Below, in pieces: positions 9,426-21,600 of a stretch of DNA of 64,000 nt (its first letter is position 1; each line of letters starts with the position of its first letter). The DNA comes from Oikopleura dioica. Lineage: Eukaryota > Chordata > Appendicularia > Copelata > Oikopleuridae. The stretch lies in assembly GCA_907165135.1 (NCBI GenBank), contig OU015567.1:9987001-10051000 (forward strand), read 5' to 3'. The notes below the pieces were generated by a model. The model worked only from the letters and a program-made list of their open reading frames with translations, made no database searches and was not told the origin of the DNA. A program made the translations under genes and the position numbers.

Positions 9426-11978
9426 ATGCATATTTTGATCGGCGGGGGATCGGGTCACATAGGAAAATTACTAACAAGCTACCTCAAGCAACGCGGTCAC
9501 CGGGTCACGTGGATATCTCGCTACCCCGGTCAAGACCGCATCACTTGGCAGCAGTTGAGATGGGATGAAGCGCCAAAAGATGTTGAAGGAACTGATATAT
9601 ACTTTTTCATAAGTTTGCCGTTAGTAGCTAGGATCGACAAGTCCCACCCGACACCCGATCGAAACCCGACGTTTTTGTCGGGTTTTTGTTGGATTCTGCC
9701 TACCCTACAAAAACCCGACGCGGAAATTGTGACGACCCTATAAAATCGGGTTTTTGTAGGGTCATTTTTCGGATTTTTGTAGGTTTTTTTCGTCGGGTTT
9801 CTCTTCGGATCTACTCATCAGTTTCTTCACAGACAGCTCCCGAAATTCTGTATGCCAAAACTTATGTCCATATTCGGATCTATTTTTTCATAATTCGCCT
9901 ACTTGGATTCATTATATTTGATTCTACTATAGTGTCGTGAAAACCCAACGAGAACCCGACGAAAACCCGATTAAAGCCTGATAAAAACCCGAAAAATACC
10001 CGACAAAAACCCGAAAAAAATCCTAAGAAAACCCGATAAAAAAACCCGACAAAAACCCGACGAAAACCCGACAAAACCCGATCGGAGAATTCCGACTTCA
10101 AGAAAACCCGACGAAAACCCGATCCGGATTTCGGGGGCATTTGTCGATCCTAGGTTAGTAGGATAAAATTGAATATCTGGTCAAGAGCGATTATAAATCT
10201 GGCGGGCAACAGATGGATGGAGCGGCCAAGCATGATGGTCTCGACAAATTTTCAAGCGACAGATGTCATCGAGCGGTTTCAGACTTCCCGTTGGTTCACG
10301 GCTAAAACTTGTGCGATGTACTGCAAGGTGAGGAACAGGAGTTATTTTTTTTTTCTTGCGTTTAGGAAAGAGCGGAACAAGGAAATCCTCTGAAAGTATA
10401 CGTACAGGCGTCATCTACGCTGTACTATCATATAAATCAAGAGACAGAAGATTTGATGGACGTTGTGTTCAATACTATTGATCTTCAAAAGACGATCAGT
10501 TTAGTCGTTGTTACTTTATCTTTCCATTCATTTTATTGAACCCATTTTCGGATAATGACAGAAGAAGACGAAGGCGGATTCAACGATAAGATCAACAGAA
10601 TGGTTCGACAGTGGGAGACTGAATCCGCTCTGCCTGAAGATATCAACACGAGACATGTGATAATTCGAAACGGCTTCGTACTTGACCCAGAGGATGGTTT
10701 GCTGATGAAGTATCTACACAAATTCGGATGCTTTATCGGTGGTCCTATTTCGCGTCATGGGCAAAATCCTTTGAACTGGGTTCATAAAGACGATTTGGTG
10801 TCGCTTTACGCCTTCGCTGCCGAAAACAGTCATGTTAATGGCATTCTGAATGGTGTGGCCCCAAGCCTGAATAATCACTACGATTTATGTGCAGCTATGA
10901 AAGAAGTGACGAAGAAGCCAAACTGGTTTTCTCTTCCGAGAATGGCACATGAGTAGGTTGAGATCTGGGCTCGGCAAACTGTGTCAGGAACAGACACAGG
11001 AACAGGAAAAAAAATTTCTGTCCCATATTTTACACAGGTACACAGGTCAGGAAGCAAAAATATCCTGATTTTAGACAGGTACTCAGACAGGTTTTTTTAC
11101 ACAGCTTATCAAACAGGTTACACAGGTCAGGGCCTGCGTGAACAGGTCTGAGCAGGTCAGAAAACTGGAAACAGGCCCTGTGACAGGACAAAAAACAGGA
11201 TATTTCTGAGAAAAAATATTACTAAGAAACAAAAAAACGCGAATTTATCGGTTATTTTGATTGTTGAACTCTTTTTTACGTCTTTCGCGATTGATTTCTT
11301 TTAATATTTTCCCTGACTTATGCAGTTCCTGACCTGGTTACACAGGAACCTGTCTATGGTCAGGACCTGAGCGGGAAACACAGGCCTGTTTAAGACAGAA
11401 ACAGGAACAGGGACAGCTAAAGAAATTTTTTCCCCTTAATTTTACACAGGTACTCAGGACAGGCCCAAATTATTACCCGATTTTACACAGGTACTCAGAC
11501 AGATTCCCCAAAAACAGGAAACAGGACCTGTGACAGGTTTTTACACAGCTCAGTTTGCCGAGCCCAGGTTGAGATCCTCTCTACGGATTTTTTACTGTAT
11601 TTTAGAATGTGGTACAATCCGGATGTTGCAAAAGTTATGCACGAAAGTAGTTGGGTTGAACCAAAAAGGACCCTCTCCTCTGGCTTCCACTACCGTTTCG
11701 GAGATTTGGACGGGGCTATCCGCGATTTAGTGCAAAAGCCCGTTTCATTATCTCAAGTTGCGCGCTATAGAATGGTCCAAAGATACAGGAGACATCTGCA
11801 ATCAAGTTCAGATTCGTATTTTTACCTCGAGTTCGTCGAGAAAAGAGGCTGGAATCCATTGTTTGTTCCATTCATTGCCTTCTTTTCTTACTTCAGTTGG
11901 TTCTTCGTAGTTCTTACTATTGTTTTCAGTGGCGTGTACATGCACCAGTTTGTTAGTTTGTTCACTGATCCCATCTAA
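9426..11978 (+). CDS. SDR39U1: SDR39U1-like NAD(P)-binding epimerase with C-terminal membrane extension
   Basis: Exons 9426..9612, 10188..10327, 10366..10498, 10562..10952 and 11606..11978; about 407 residues. The N-terminus has a Rossmann glycine motif GGGSGHIG, then INLAGNRWMERP, PLNWVHKDDL and GILNGVAPSLNNHYDL, all seen in the SDR39U1/YfcH group of atypical short-chain dehydrogenases of unknown substrate. The last exon continues the conserved FHYRFGDLDGAIRDLV end, then adds about 95 residues including a strongly hydrophobic segment near 11871-11960 that is absent from vertebrate SDR39U1 (about 290 residues). Introns 1 and 4 are bloated by two transposon-like elements; without them each would be about 41-42 bases. 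The first splice junction is the least certain. Confidence 0.82.
9620..10161. mobile_element. non-autonomous DNA transposon, AACCCGA-repeat element in SDR39U1 intron 1
   Basis: The element occupies 9628-10153 (526 bases). Its ends are perfect inverted repeats CTAGGATCGACAA / TTGTCGATCCTAG. It is flanked by an exact 8-base duplication GTTAGTAG at 9620-9627 and 10154-10161, typical of hAT-type insertions. The interior is built of degenerate short repeats of AAACCCGA on the right arm and the complementary TCGGGTTT on the left arm. No transposase is encoded. Removing it with one duplication leaves an intron of about 41 bases. Confidence 0.85.
10956..11576. mobile_element. non-autonomous DNA transposon, ACAGG-repeat element in SDR39U1 intron 4
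   Basis: The element occupies 10966-11566 (601 bases). Ends are perfect 16-base inverted repeats TGGGCTCGGCAAACTG / CAGTTTGCCGAGCCCA. It is flanked by an exact 10-base duplication GGTTGAGATC at 10956-10965 and 11567-11576. The interior is filled with degenerate ACAGGT/ACAGGA repeats in many short blocks. No ORF for a transposase. Removing it with one duplication leaves a 42-base intron. Its terminal sequence resembles that of the element at 63555-63702, so they may be one family. Confidence 0.85.
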
Positions 11979-12027
11979 ATAATCGAAAATCTTGATATTC
12001 TTCTATGATTTCATTTTTTCAGAAAAT
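11979..12027 (+). promoter_or_regulatory. intercistronic region SDR39U1/PANK4
   Basis: Forty-nine bases between stop and next ATG, ending in a strong TTTTTTCAG acceptor five bases before the ATG. Too short for an independent promoter; supports an operon. Confidence 0.6.
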
Positions 12028-15000
12028 ATGGATGATCGAATGGAGGAACCAAAGTCCATTCAAATTGATCAGTTTCTTTCTTATCCGCTGAGAAACTTCG
12101 AAAATGCAGCTTCGTTCGCGATTGATATCGGTGGCAGTCTTACAAAGCTCGCGTATTACTCGACAGTCAAGGTTTCTTCCTCGTAGAAACTTCCATAAAT
12201 AGCTGTTGACTTGCAGTTTAGGATAAACAAAGTTAAGAAGGACGAAAAAGAGCTGTATGATGTCTCAGGTATATTTTCATTGTGTATCATTATTAAAATA
12301 TGATGACAGAAACTGACAAAATCCTCCCACGTCTACATTTCATCGTGCTCGAAAATCAATACCTGATGGAAGCCTTAGATTTCATTCGAGACAGAGTCAA
12401 AGCCAGAACGCAGGATGCTGGCCCTGTTGAGTTTTTCGCTACAGGCGGAGGTAGCATTAAATATGCTCAGTTGCTAAAAGAAAAGATTGGTGTAGAACCT
12501 ATCAAGCTCGACGAAATCGGCTGTGTCGTAAGAGGTTGCAATTTTTTGATAAGGGTTACTAATATAGACCTTCTATGAATTAGAATCCTAATTACCATTT
12601 GGTATTTACCATTCAACAAATCTTATAAGTTATAACCCTTCTTTTGGCTGAGAAACATTCCTCATGAAGCGTTCTCCTTTTCAAAGGACAAAGACGAAAT
12701 GGAGCCCAAATACGACCATGAAGATTATACAGGCTCCGGAAAAATGACGATAGCCTGTTTCCGTATTTACTTGTCAATATTGGATCGGGTGTTTCAATCT
12801 GTTGCATCAGAAGCGCAGACGATTGGGAACGCGTCGGCGGAACATCAATGGGCGGCGGCACTTTCTGGGGCCTCGGTCGTCTTCTCACGGGCAAGGAATC
12901 TTTCGACGATATTCTTGAGCTTGCCGAAAAGGGCTCTAGAAGCGGCGTGGACACACTTGTTCGCGACATTTACGGGTTGTGGGTCTCTTGAAATTAAAAT
13001 TACCCTTCTGACGTCATTCAATAATTTTGCTAATTTGACACAGAGGGACCCCGATTGGCGGCGGCGATTACGGAAACATGGGACTTTCTGGCGACATCAC
13101 GGCTTCATCGTTCTGCAAGGCGGCCACCCAAAAGTCGTCAAAAATTGAAGAATTCAAACCAGAAGACCGAGCCAAGTCACTTTTGCATATGATCTCCAAC
13201 GATATCGGGCAGCTAGCTTACCTCTATGCCAAACTCAACAACTGCAAGAAAGTCATATTTGGCGGCTTCTTCATACGAGGACATATGGAGACAATGAGGA
13301 CTGTCAGCTTTGGAATCAACTACTGGTCTAAAGGCACGATTCAGCCCCTCTTTCTCCGCCATGAAGGATTTCTCGGAGCCATTGGCGCATTTATGCAGTC
13401 AAGCCGCGTTGATAAAACGAAACTTTGGGGTGAGAACTTTGCCTCGAGCACGGGCTATCGAGAACGCTCAACGAGCAATTCGAAGGATGATGATTCGATA
13501 TCAACTTTGGAGTTGGATCAAATGGACATCGCGTGTGAGCCCTTTCCATATTTGATTGACTCGTACAAAGCGGATCAGTGGGATCTGACAGATGACAACG
13601 AGTCCAGAGAATATTGGTTAGGTAAGTGAAGTTATCGAAGAATAAAGGAAAGACCCTTTTTCAGCAACCTTAAAATCGTCGACGGGAAAAACAGCCTCCA
13701 TCGCGAAACAATCTCAAGTCAGTTCAAGCGATGTCGATAACCGTATTTCCGAGTTCAAAGAAAAATACCTCAAGCGGTTAGACAATCTGCGACGTAAACC
13801 GGGGTGAGTGTCGAGTCAGTCAGTCCAGAATCGGAATCAGTTCATAAGTGATCTGATTTATAGTTCGGAAGTAACCCTTTCCTATCCGTCCTTTTTGATT
13901 ATTTCTCATGTGACGTTACGACTCCAAATTATTTATTAATTGGCGATTGGTCTCATTTGTTTTCTTTTTCAAAAATAGCTTGTCACTCTACCGTAAGTAA
14001 CAGTAATTCATTAAGTTCCTATGGACGACTGTCAGTACGAAAACTGCTAAACATGAGGGAAGACCTTCTCAACGAACTGCTCTTCCCTGACCCGTATATT
14101 CACATCAAAAAGAAGGAGAACGAGTTTTTCTTGCCCCTTCTCGCAAAAAGAATTCAAGAAATCGACTCTTTCACCGACCACAAAAAGCAATGGGAGGAGT
14201 GTTTCCGCGGCATCCTGGGCGGGAACATGTTCGATTGGGGTGCAAAAGCAGTAACGGACATTTTTGACGGCGCTGCCAACGGCCTCCTGCAATTTTCATC
14301 AGCTTTAGGTTTTTAAATCACGCATTTCTTGCTCCTGATTTTTTCTTAGAGAAAATTCAACCACGCCCCTGGTTAGTTGACCATTTCGATGCAATTTACG
14401 AGAAGTTAGGAAGATACAAAAGTGTTTGCATTTTCTGCGATAATTCTGGCGCCGATGTGATTCTAGGAGTGCTTCCTTTCGTCCGTCAATTGTTGAGAGA
14501 CAATCTTCAGGTACTTGAGGCTCTTTATAGTGGGATAAGCGATTTTATTTTACTGTTATTTTATGCCAGTGTTTTTTCGACGATTTTTTCAATTGACGTC
14601 ATGTGGGTCTTCTTGTGATAAATTTTGACAAGGCAAGCTCGAAAGTCGCCACTTATCCGTGTGTTCGACACGATATAAGTGTCACTAACTCCGATAAATA
14701 ACGATTTAGAATTATGATTTTTTGTTCTGAGCTCACATGGCAACAATATTTCTGGCGTCATGTCGGCGACGCGAAATTGTGAATTAACTTTACTGCTACT
14801 GCTTCGGAGTGGCGCTGGGCCGAGTCAAGTAGTAAATATAAATACTTTACTAAGTCAAGTGCGTCATGTCGCCCTTATTCTCGTCGTCAAAGGGTTAATT
14901 AACACCCGCAGTGGCGGATATTAGGTGATATTTAGTCGCATTCCCCGCCCTCGGCCTTTCCACTAAATCTCACTAAAACAGCGTCAAAATAGCGTAAGTG

Positions 15001-15718
15001 ACGTAAAATTCCCCTTTCTTGCTATAAAAACTATCCTATTCTTTCCCCCACTTTGCATTTTTTTTCTAAATTCTTCCTGTGAAAAAATTAACCGTGACGC
15101 GTGGAGTTTTGAAAGTGGAGCTTTTGTAAAAACCACTTGCCAGTTGGAACAACCCCTTAAATGGATCCACGTCACTCGAGTGATCGTTGTTCACACGTCA
15201 TAAGGATATTTGAGAATTTTCCTCCTTGATTTCAAGATTTCTCATTTTCAGGTCGTCCTCGTCGCAAATTCGAAACCTGCGTTGAACGACGTCACCTATT
15301 CTGAGCTCGTAGCACTGATGCCAAAAGTCTACCATCTCTGCCCAGAGTTTGAGAGCTTCGTCAACAACGAATCCCTCATCGTCACGGACATCGAGTCGAG
15401 CTCACCATGTTTGAACTTGAAGACAGTTCCAACGCGACTTGTTGAAATTCTGAGCGCGAAGAAATGCGACTTGCTGATTTTTGAGGGCATGGGTCGCGCT
15501 ATTCATACCAACTATCACTCTCAGTTCAAAATAGGACCGTGGTTTTGAAATATAAGTTTTTATGATCAATTGTGGAATTTTCAATTCTTAGATTTTTTCA
15601 AACCAAAAACTCAGATTCGATGAAACTTGCTGTGCTGAAAAACGAGTGGATCGCGAAAAAACTCAACGGAAAACTGTTTGATGTTGTTTGCAGACTCGAT
15701 AAGAAAGTTGAAAACTGA
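12028..15718 (+). CDS. PANK4: pantothenate kinase 4-like: pseudo-kinase fused to DUF89 phosphatase, one frameshift
   Basis: Ten exons: 12028..12171, 12217..12268, 12310..12553, 12653..12975, 13044..13621, 13665..13803, 14016..14308, 14350..14510, 15252..15534 and 15615..15718, about 773 residues, as in vertebrate PANK4. The N-terminal PanK fold shows [37 protein letters not shown] and [15 protein letters not shown]. The C-terminal metal-dependent DUF89 phosphatase, which in PANK4 dephosphorylates phosphopantetheine-type metabolites, shows [35 protein letters not shown] and [12 protein letters not shown]. Two introns are non-canonical: GG-AG at 12554-12652 and GA-AG at 15535-15614. The exon at 12653 needs one extra base in the A5 run at 12740-12744 to stay in frame. 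Last gene of the operon. Confidence 0.9.
14511..15251 (+). other. long intron of PANK4
   Basis: 741 bases in a gene whose other introns are mostly 40-100 bases. Boundaries GT-AG are clear. It has scattered small palindromes, including a TGACGTCA-like site near 14595, but I find no flanking duplication or terminal inverted repeat that would define an insertion. Confidence 0.5.
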
Positions 15719-16298
15719 AGACAGACTAAAATTAGTCTTTTTTATTTATTATTAGTTAGAATTACTTCTACTTCACTACTAACAAGATGCATGTAAATAA
15801 GTATTTATTTATTTATGTTCCCGTGCCTTCCTACTATTTAATCCTGAAAGCTGATCTATCCAATCGCGCTATAAATGAAATTATCAAAGTCTTTCCTATC
15901 CCACTTTTACTCCTGTCATTTTCAAAAGTCAGCTGAGAAGCAACCCCGCTCAATTTTGTCACGTTATTGAAATTGGCCATTTTTTTCTTCAAATTTGATT
16001 TTGATAACGCTATCGATCAGGTCCATAAAAAGGCGAACCTTTGGTGAACCTTGATCGTGAATCCTATCAAAAATCGCGGTCGTTTCAATTGTGATCGAGC
16101 GGCGCGGGTGTAATCCTCGACAAAGCATTTTTGTTGAGGGGTTGCCGGCGAACCCGAGTTGAACAAAAACAGTCTATTTATATTAATAACCGAATACTCT
16201 GGCTGCTTCTTTATCTTTTCTGTTACATAACCGAGATTTTACGGAAGAGGAATTTCCGTGCTTACGTAATCGTCAATTAAGAAACGCATAAAAAAACT
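15719..16298. other. intergenic, end of operon to endosulfine
   Basis: 580 bases. The first part is AT-rich 3' flank. The rest should hold the endosulfine promoter; no motif is convincing. Confidence 0.45.
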
Positions 16299-17145
16299 AT
16301 GGCAGATCAGGAGAACAACCATGACGAACTCAAGGCACAGGAGAACCAACTCCGGTGAGTGAAAGAAGTCTAGCTCCCATTTCCTAAATGTAGATTGAGC
16401 GTTCAACAGTTGATCGGTATAAAGACGTCCTCGATCATTCTATTTGTATAATTTCGAGAATGTAGTCCGCCAAAGGAAATAAAGGGAAGCAGCTCAAGAA
16501 GATTATTTTCTTTGGCGCGAATTTCTTTAATTGAGAATTTAAATTCCCGCTAAAGTTTTCCCTCAGATCCAAATATGGAAACATCGACAAACGTAAAGGG
16601 AACGCGATGCTGATGAAGAAACTGCAGGGAAAAAACAAACAGTATTTCGACTCTGGCGATTATAACATGAAGTCGGGAAAGAAGGCAGCTAATCCCATGG
16701 CTAATCCACTGGCGGCGAAGACAGTTCCAAGTGAGTAAAGTCGATATTATTTCATACAGATATAAAGTCAAGTTGTCCCTCAAATGGGCCAAGTTTAATG
16801 ACCAATAATTTTGGGAAGGCTTAACTTTGATTTCCACGACCTAAAAACGCCAATTCTCATGTCTAAATTTTCAGACATGCCGGGCGGAGAACTACCACCC
16901 GTTATTCGCCGAGAATCCCTTACAACCGCCAATCAGCCCACAGCAGAACAGATGGCTGCTCTTCAGCAACGACGCGGCTCCCAAGTTGTAAGTTCATTTA
17001 CTGGTGACTAGCTAGGAAAAAGTTGATTATTCACATCCTAAACAACACGGTCCAAATTGATTGGGAATGAGTCCGCTCAGGAATTCAACTGTTTTAATTT
17101 ACTGTTCTTTTTTAGTCCGCCCTTGCTCTTTCCAACTCCAACTGA
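16299..17145 (+). CDS. ENSA: alpha-endosulfine/ARPP19 family PP2A inhibitor
   Basis: Exons 16299..16354, 16567..16730, 16875..16987 and 17116..17145; about 120 residues. The signature KQYFDSGDYNM lies in exon 2; its serine is the Greatwall kinase site that turns the protein into a PP2A-B55 inhibitor at mitotic entry. The N-terminus is acidic and disordered and exon 2 starts KYGNIDKRKGNAMLMKKL, matching the helix before the site. The C-terminus is a Ser/Arg-rich tail with possible PKA-type sites. The final exon is chosen because a GTAAGT donor follows codon GTT at 16985-16987; reading through instead gives a stop after eight codons. That choice is uncertain, the rest is firm. Confidence 0.88.
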
Positions 17146-18671
17146 AGACACAACAACACAACAAAGACACGTTCACTAATATATTTTTTCTTCGCAAAGT
17201 TACGAAGCGCGTTCTTGGCGCTTCGAAAAAGTTATTTCTTTCTTTTCTCAACATCGAACTACCAATTCTACTGTTTGTCGATTTTTTGATCCGTGTGTTG
17301 CATATGATCGGGTGTCCAAATTAACAATTTTCCATTGAGCAGAAGCAGCTCCAATTTTCGTACTACTTTCTCGGCCAAAAAACTAACCAACCGCAAAATA
17401 TCTTTTAAAAACCGCCTGATTCATACACTTCGATGATTATTTTTTTCTTTCCAACGCCCTCATAAAAATGGTGTTCACGCATTTTTCTCCTGTATATAAT
17501 AAAATATTGACGAAAATAAAGACTCTTTATTTTTCGAGATGTTTCTTTGAAAGTGTTTCGATGAACATTTATTTAGTAGAACATTGAAAGCGCAGTTGTT
17601 TTATGCAAAATTGCAGGGCTTTAATTTTAATTTATTGAACTGAGGGGAAATCGAACAGTTTTGGAGCTGTTTTTGAATACAGTAGCATTGGTGTATTTAT
17701 ATAAATAGTTGTTTCAAAAGTTGGATGAACTTTTATCTCGTTTCGATGAGATAATTTTTGACTTATAATAAAGCACTTCGGTTTTGTTTTAAATAGTTGC
17801 AAACTCGAACCATCTGGTTTTGCTTGAAAATTTCAGGAACAAGAAAAAAGAAAAGAGGTAGTTTTGATAGTGGTTCACTAACCAAAAAGGAAGGGTTTAA
17901 AATTCGGTTCCCGAATAGAATTCAATTCAGATAGATATTCAGCTGTACAGTCATAATTTATACACTCATGGTAGGAGGAGAGATACAGATAGAAGTTTGC
18001 TCGCTTTTCTCGTGTAGGCAGTGATGAGAAGGAACTAAAATGAAGGCTTTGTTATTTGATCACATTTAGCCTCGATTAGGCGTGTCAAACACTGGCTTTA
18101 CTCATCTGCTTCATCAGAGAGGCGATGAGTTCCTGTCAAGCTGGGGGTTTTTCTAATTTTAGAAATGGAGCACGGTCCCAGCCTCTCAATACTTTAATAG
18201 TGCGCGGTAGACTTACAGTGACAGGTTTGATGTGGCAGGGCGATCCCTGTTGTTTTTGAATACGCGCGTTCTTTCTTCGTAAGAGCAGATCACACAGTCG
18301 GGCAGGGTGGCCAATCTTGTATCGCGTTTCCGACTCCGAGAAGAATGAGGTCAAGGCCAGAGTAGAAAGTACACGAGTCGATTATTCTGCTGTGGCATTT
18401 GCGAGTTTCTGACCATTGACTGGAAAAATAGTTGATCAAGAATCTTTACAAAGATACGAGGAATTACAAGAGTTGTGTATCCTATCTTCTACTTACGTTG
18501 ATCACAATAGAAGCGGGGGAAACTCAAAATTTATTTCCGCGGGCTTGGGCCAATATTAGCCTGGAAGTGAAAGAGTTCCTCAGAGTTCCTGGCCGTTCGT
18601 GAAAATTTGTAAACGATCTACTATTGAATGCTTCCCGATGGAATGTTCGTTAAATAAAGAGTTCAAAATCA
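17146..18671. other. gene-poor stretch
   Basis: About 1.5 kb with only short ORFs. A minus-strand ORF at 18136-18354 has some protein-like texture and could be an extra 3' exon of the MAM-domain gene, but no consistent splice path was found. No repeats or RNA genes recognised. Confidence 0.4.
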
Positions 18672-21600
18672 TCAGGGGCGTATTGTGATTCCGTTTGGAG
18701 TCCAAACACACGGATGCCGATGTCGAACGAACTCGAAACCAAACTTGAATGGTCCCAACTCAATGGGATCGAGTGCCGACCCGACGGCGGGCCTGTTTGT
18801 GCAATTATTACTGTAATTCATACTGAAAAAGCAGAGGGGATTCTAGCTCGAGGAATTTCTGAGGTATTTCTGGCCCAAAGCCACGCGCTTTTGTCAAAAT
18901 TAACTTAAAATAAGATAGACAATGGCGCCTTTGAAAACTCTTGAACTCTTAAAAAAAGTTCACCACGGTTTGTCTCGAGTTTCAGCTCTCAGCCCTTGGG
19001 AAGAGTCTTACCTGCAATTTAGTTCTCCGTCAGGAGTGAGCGGGTTAGGTTCGAATGCAATGGCTGTGCATCGTTCTTGTTCGTATTTTTGGGACTTTGG
19101 GCAGTCGGGCTCGTACATGTGCGAGTTGATCACCAGCCTGGTCGATTCATTCGTACAGAGACGCTGAAATACTGTTAGAAAACGAGTCGACCCTTTTCAG
19201 TTGAGCGATGTAATCCGACTTCCGGGTTTTTATATTGCTCTGAATTCCATTACACCAAACTGACCCCTGCCTTGGATCATTTCGTTTCAATGAGTTTTAA
19301 TCTTAGATTAAGAGCAATCTGACGCCAAATAGGCGCACTCGCTCATTTTCCGGTAATCTTGCGTCGACCGCTCGATCCCTTCGTTTCCTTTGACTTTTCA
19401 GCTCGTTACGATGTTGTTATTGAAAGAGCTGCAGTCGGGTACATTCCTTTATTTACGGTTATGCTGATTCAGACGCGATTTCTGTTTACTAAAAGGCGGG
19501 GGATAGATTTCGAAATACCGCGGGCTATCTTTCCACAACCACCGAAGAAAGGCCGTTAATTTTACAAGAACACTACTTAAGCTCGGCAGATTAACTGGTT
19601 GTAAAATCCTTGACGTATATAGCGGATGCAATTCGCCAGCTCAGCGCTTTCGCCCGGTTTATGTCTGATGCTTACCTCGAATAGCCTCATTGTCTTGAAG
19701 TAGTCGAAGATCTCGTTCTTCAGGAAATCGTCTGCGAGAAGGTCTTCTCCGTCAAATTTCTCGCCACAGCTTTCTGCCACGGTTTTCATACATCGCTCCA
19801 GCTGGACGTAACGATCGCTTTAATGATTTTTTAAGAGTGGTTTCATGATCAAAATTTGATTTTCAAATGTTTTTTTTCCGACTGCCGTACTCTCGCACAT
19901 TCGTGGAAAATAGCAAAATAACATGTTAGAGATGAAGTTTTACTGGAGTGAATTTAATGTGCTAACACTCGTCTGAGTCAGTTTATAAGGTCTAGTCATA
20001 ATTTGAAAAGGATGTGTCACTAGTGCAACGTTTATCCCCGTGCAAAATCACCAAATTGTTTATTACCTGCAGCGGATCTGCTCGGATACTGCAAATGCTT
20101 TTAGACAGAAGTTGAAGTCTTCTGTCAGTTCACTGTACTTGCATTTGGGCCATTCCTTGAAAAGAGAATAGGTCTAATTACGAATAAACGAAGCTACTTA
20201 CGAGTGATGGAGACATCTCATTATCGTAAAAAACGCCTCTTGGTGAGAAATTTTCGATGATCATTTCCGGTAAATAAGCGGCTTTTCTTCGCGCCTGCTC
20301 TCTCATTGGGCCGAGTTCGACGGGCTCGATCATGATGCAGTTCATGCTCTTGCATTTCTTCCCGCTGCAAGTCGGATCTTGGATTAAAATTTCTTCGCAG
20401 GGGGTAAGAGCTGAAAAGAGTTTTTGATAGAAATTGAATCGCTCCTTGGACGTCTTACTTGGACGAGGAGATGCAGGTTTTCTGTTGCAATAATCAATTT
20501 TGATGTCATCAATGGCGACGATGGAATTTCTAGCAGACCCGCGTTGTGCTTCGATTGAAACGCGGATTTTTGAATTCTTCTTGATCTGCGACTAGAATGC
20601 GACTCATATAACCTTTTTGCAAATTCTCTCTACCTGGGGCTTTTTCTTTCGAGTTTGACCGGGTCGATAGATGCCGTAATTTTCGTCTTCAAAATATTTC
20701 GGGTCCATGATGTTAATTGGATCTGTCGTGGTCCAAACACCTGGTTCGCCTTCTGCATCGATCCGTTCCCAAATTGTTCTTTCTGCTTTGGAGTTGTCTT
20801 TGCGAATGTACATGACTTTGACGAACAAACCCATCGGAGCGTTCTTCTCGTCTCCGTGAAATCCACAGGCCTACAAGAGCAAACGTTATGGAATGTTTTT
20901 TAGTTTTGTCCTCAAGCTCAACTAAATCCAAGATCAATCACTTTGGCGAAGGATTTGGGTCACTTAAGGGCTACTTGGCGAGTTTGCTCATTCTCAGAGT
21001 AAATAAATTCCTTTCACTTTTGCTTAAGCTCTTCTGTTCTTAAAAATTTCGCCTAAGAGCGCTATTTTAGCTGCTCAAAAATAAGACGGGCCCACCCAGG
21101 GCGGCGAAATCTCGCAATATTTATTATTTGACTAAAGCTGTAAATTTCCGAAAACTCACATTTAGTGCCCGTTCTGATGCCTCAAATTTACCTTTTTGTC
21201 TTTATTCGATTCGCAGAAAATCGCCTGCTTGAAGGTAAGGCAGAGGGCTCTCTTCTTCCTTCGATCGTAGCGGATTCCTTTGCTCATAAATCGAGCTGGA
21301 TTCATTTGATCCTTCGAGTATTTCGCATTCGCGACCAGATAGTGGCCAGGTCCTGAAAAATTACAAATTCAGTGAGCAAATTTTCAGCCTAGACGTCTGA
21401 ATCACTCGCACTCATCAATCAGCTATAGATTGTCCTAAATTAGCCCGGCATTGGTGTTTCAGAAACAAGAATCTGAAAACTAGCGCTAAAAACTTACTTG
21501 GCTTGAGTTCCGGTTGATTTTCGACGATTTTCCATTCGAGCGGCCGGCAACTTTTCCGCTGACTCGCACCAGTACTGTTTACGGTTTTACGACATCGTTT

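Noticed and set aside
9650-10130. AACCCGA repeats as a possible telomere or interstitial telomere array
   Set aside because: Repeats are degenerate, lie in opposite orientation on two arms and are bounded by inverted repeats and a target duplication, so they belong to a transposon.
14511-15251. PANK4 long intron as another transposon insertion
   Set aside because: No matching terminal inverted repeats or flanking duplication could be found by eye.
19359-19559. Plus-strand ORF inside the MAM gene
   Set aside because: Lies in an intron of the minus-strand gene and has no splice or motif support.
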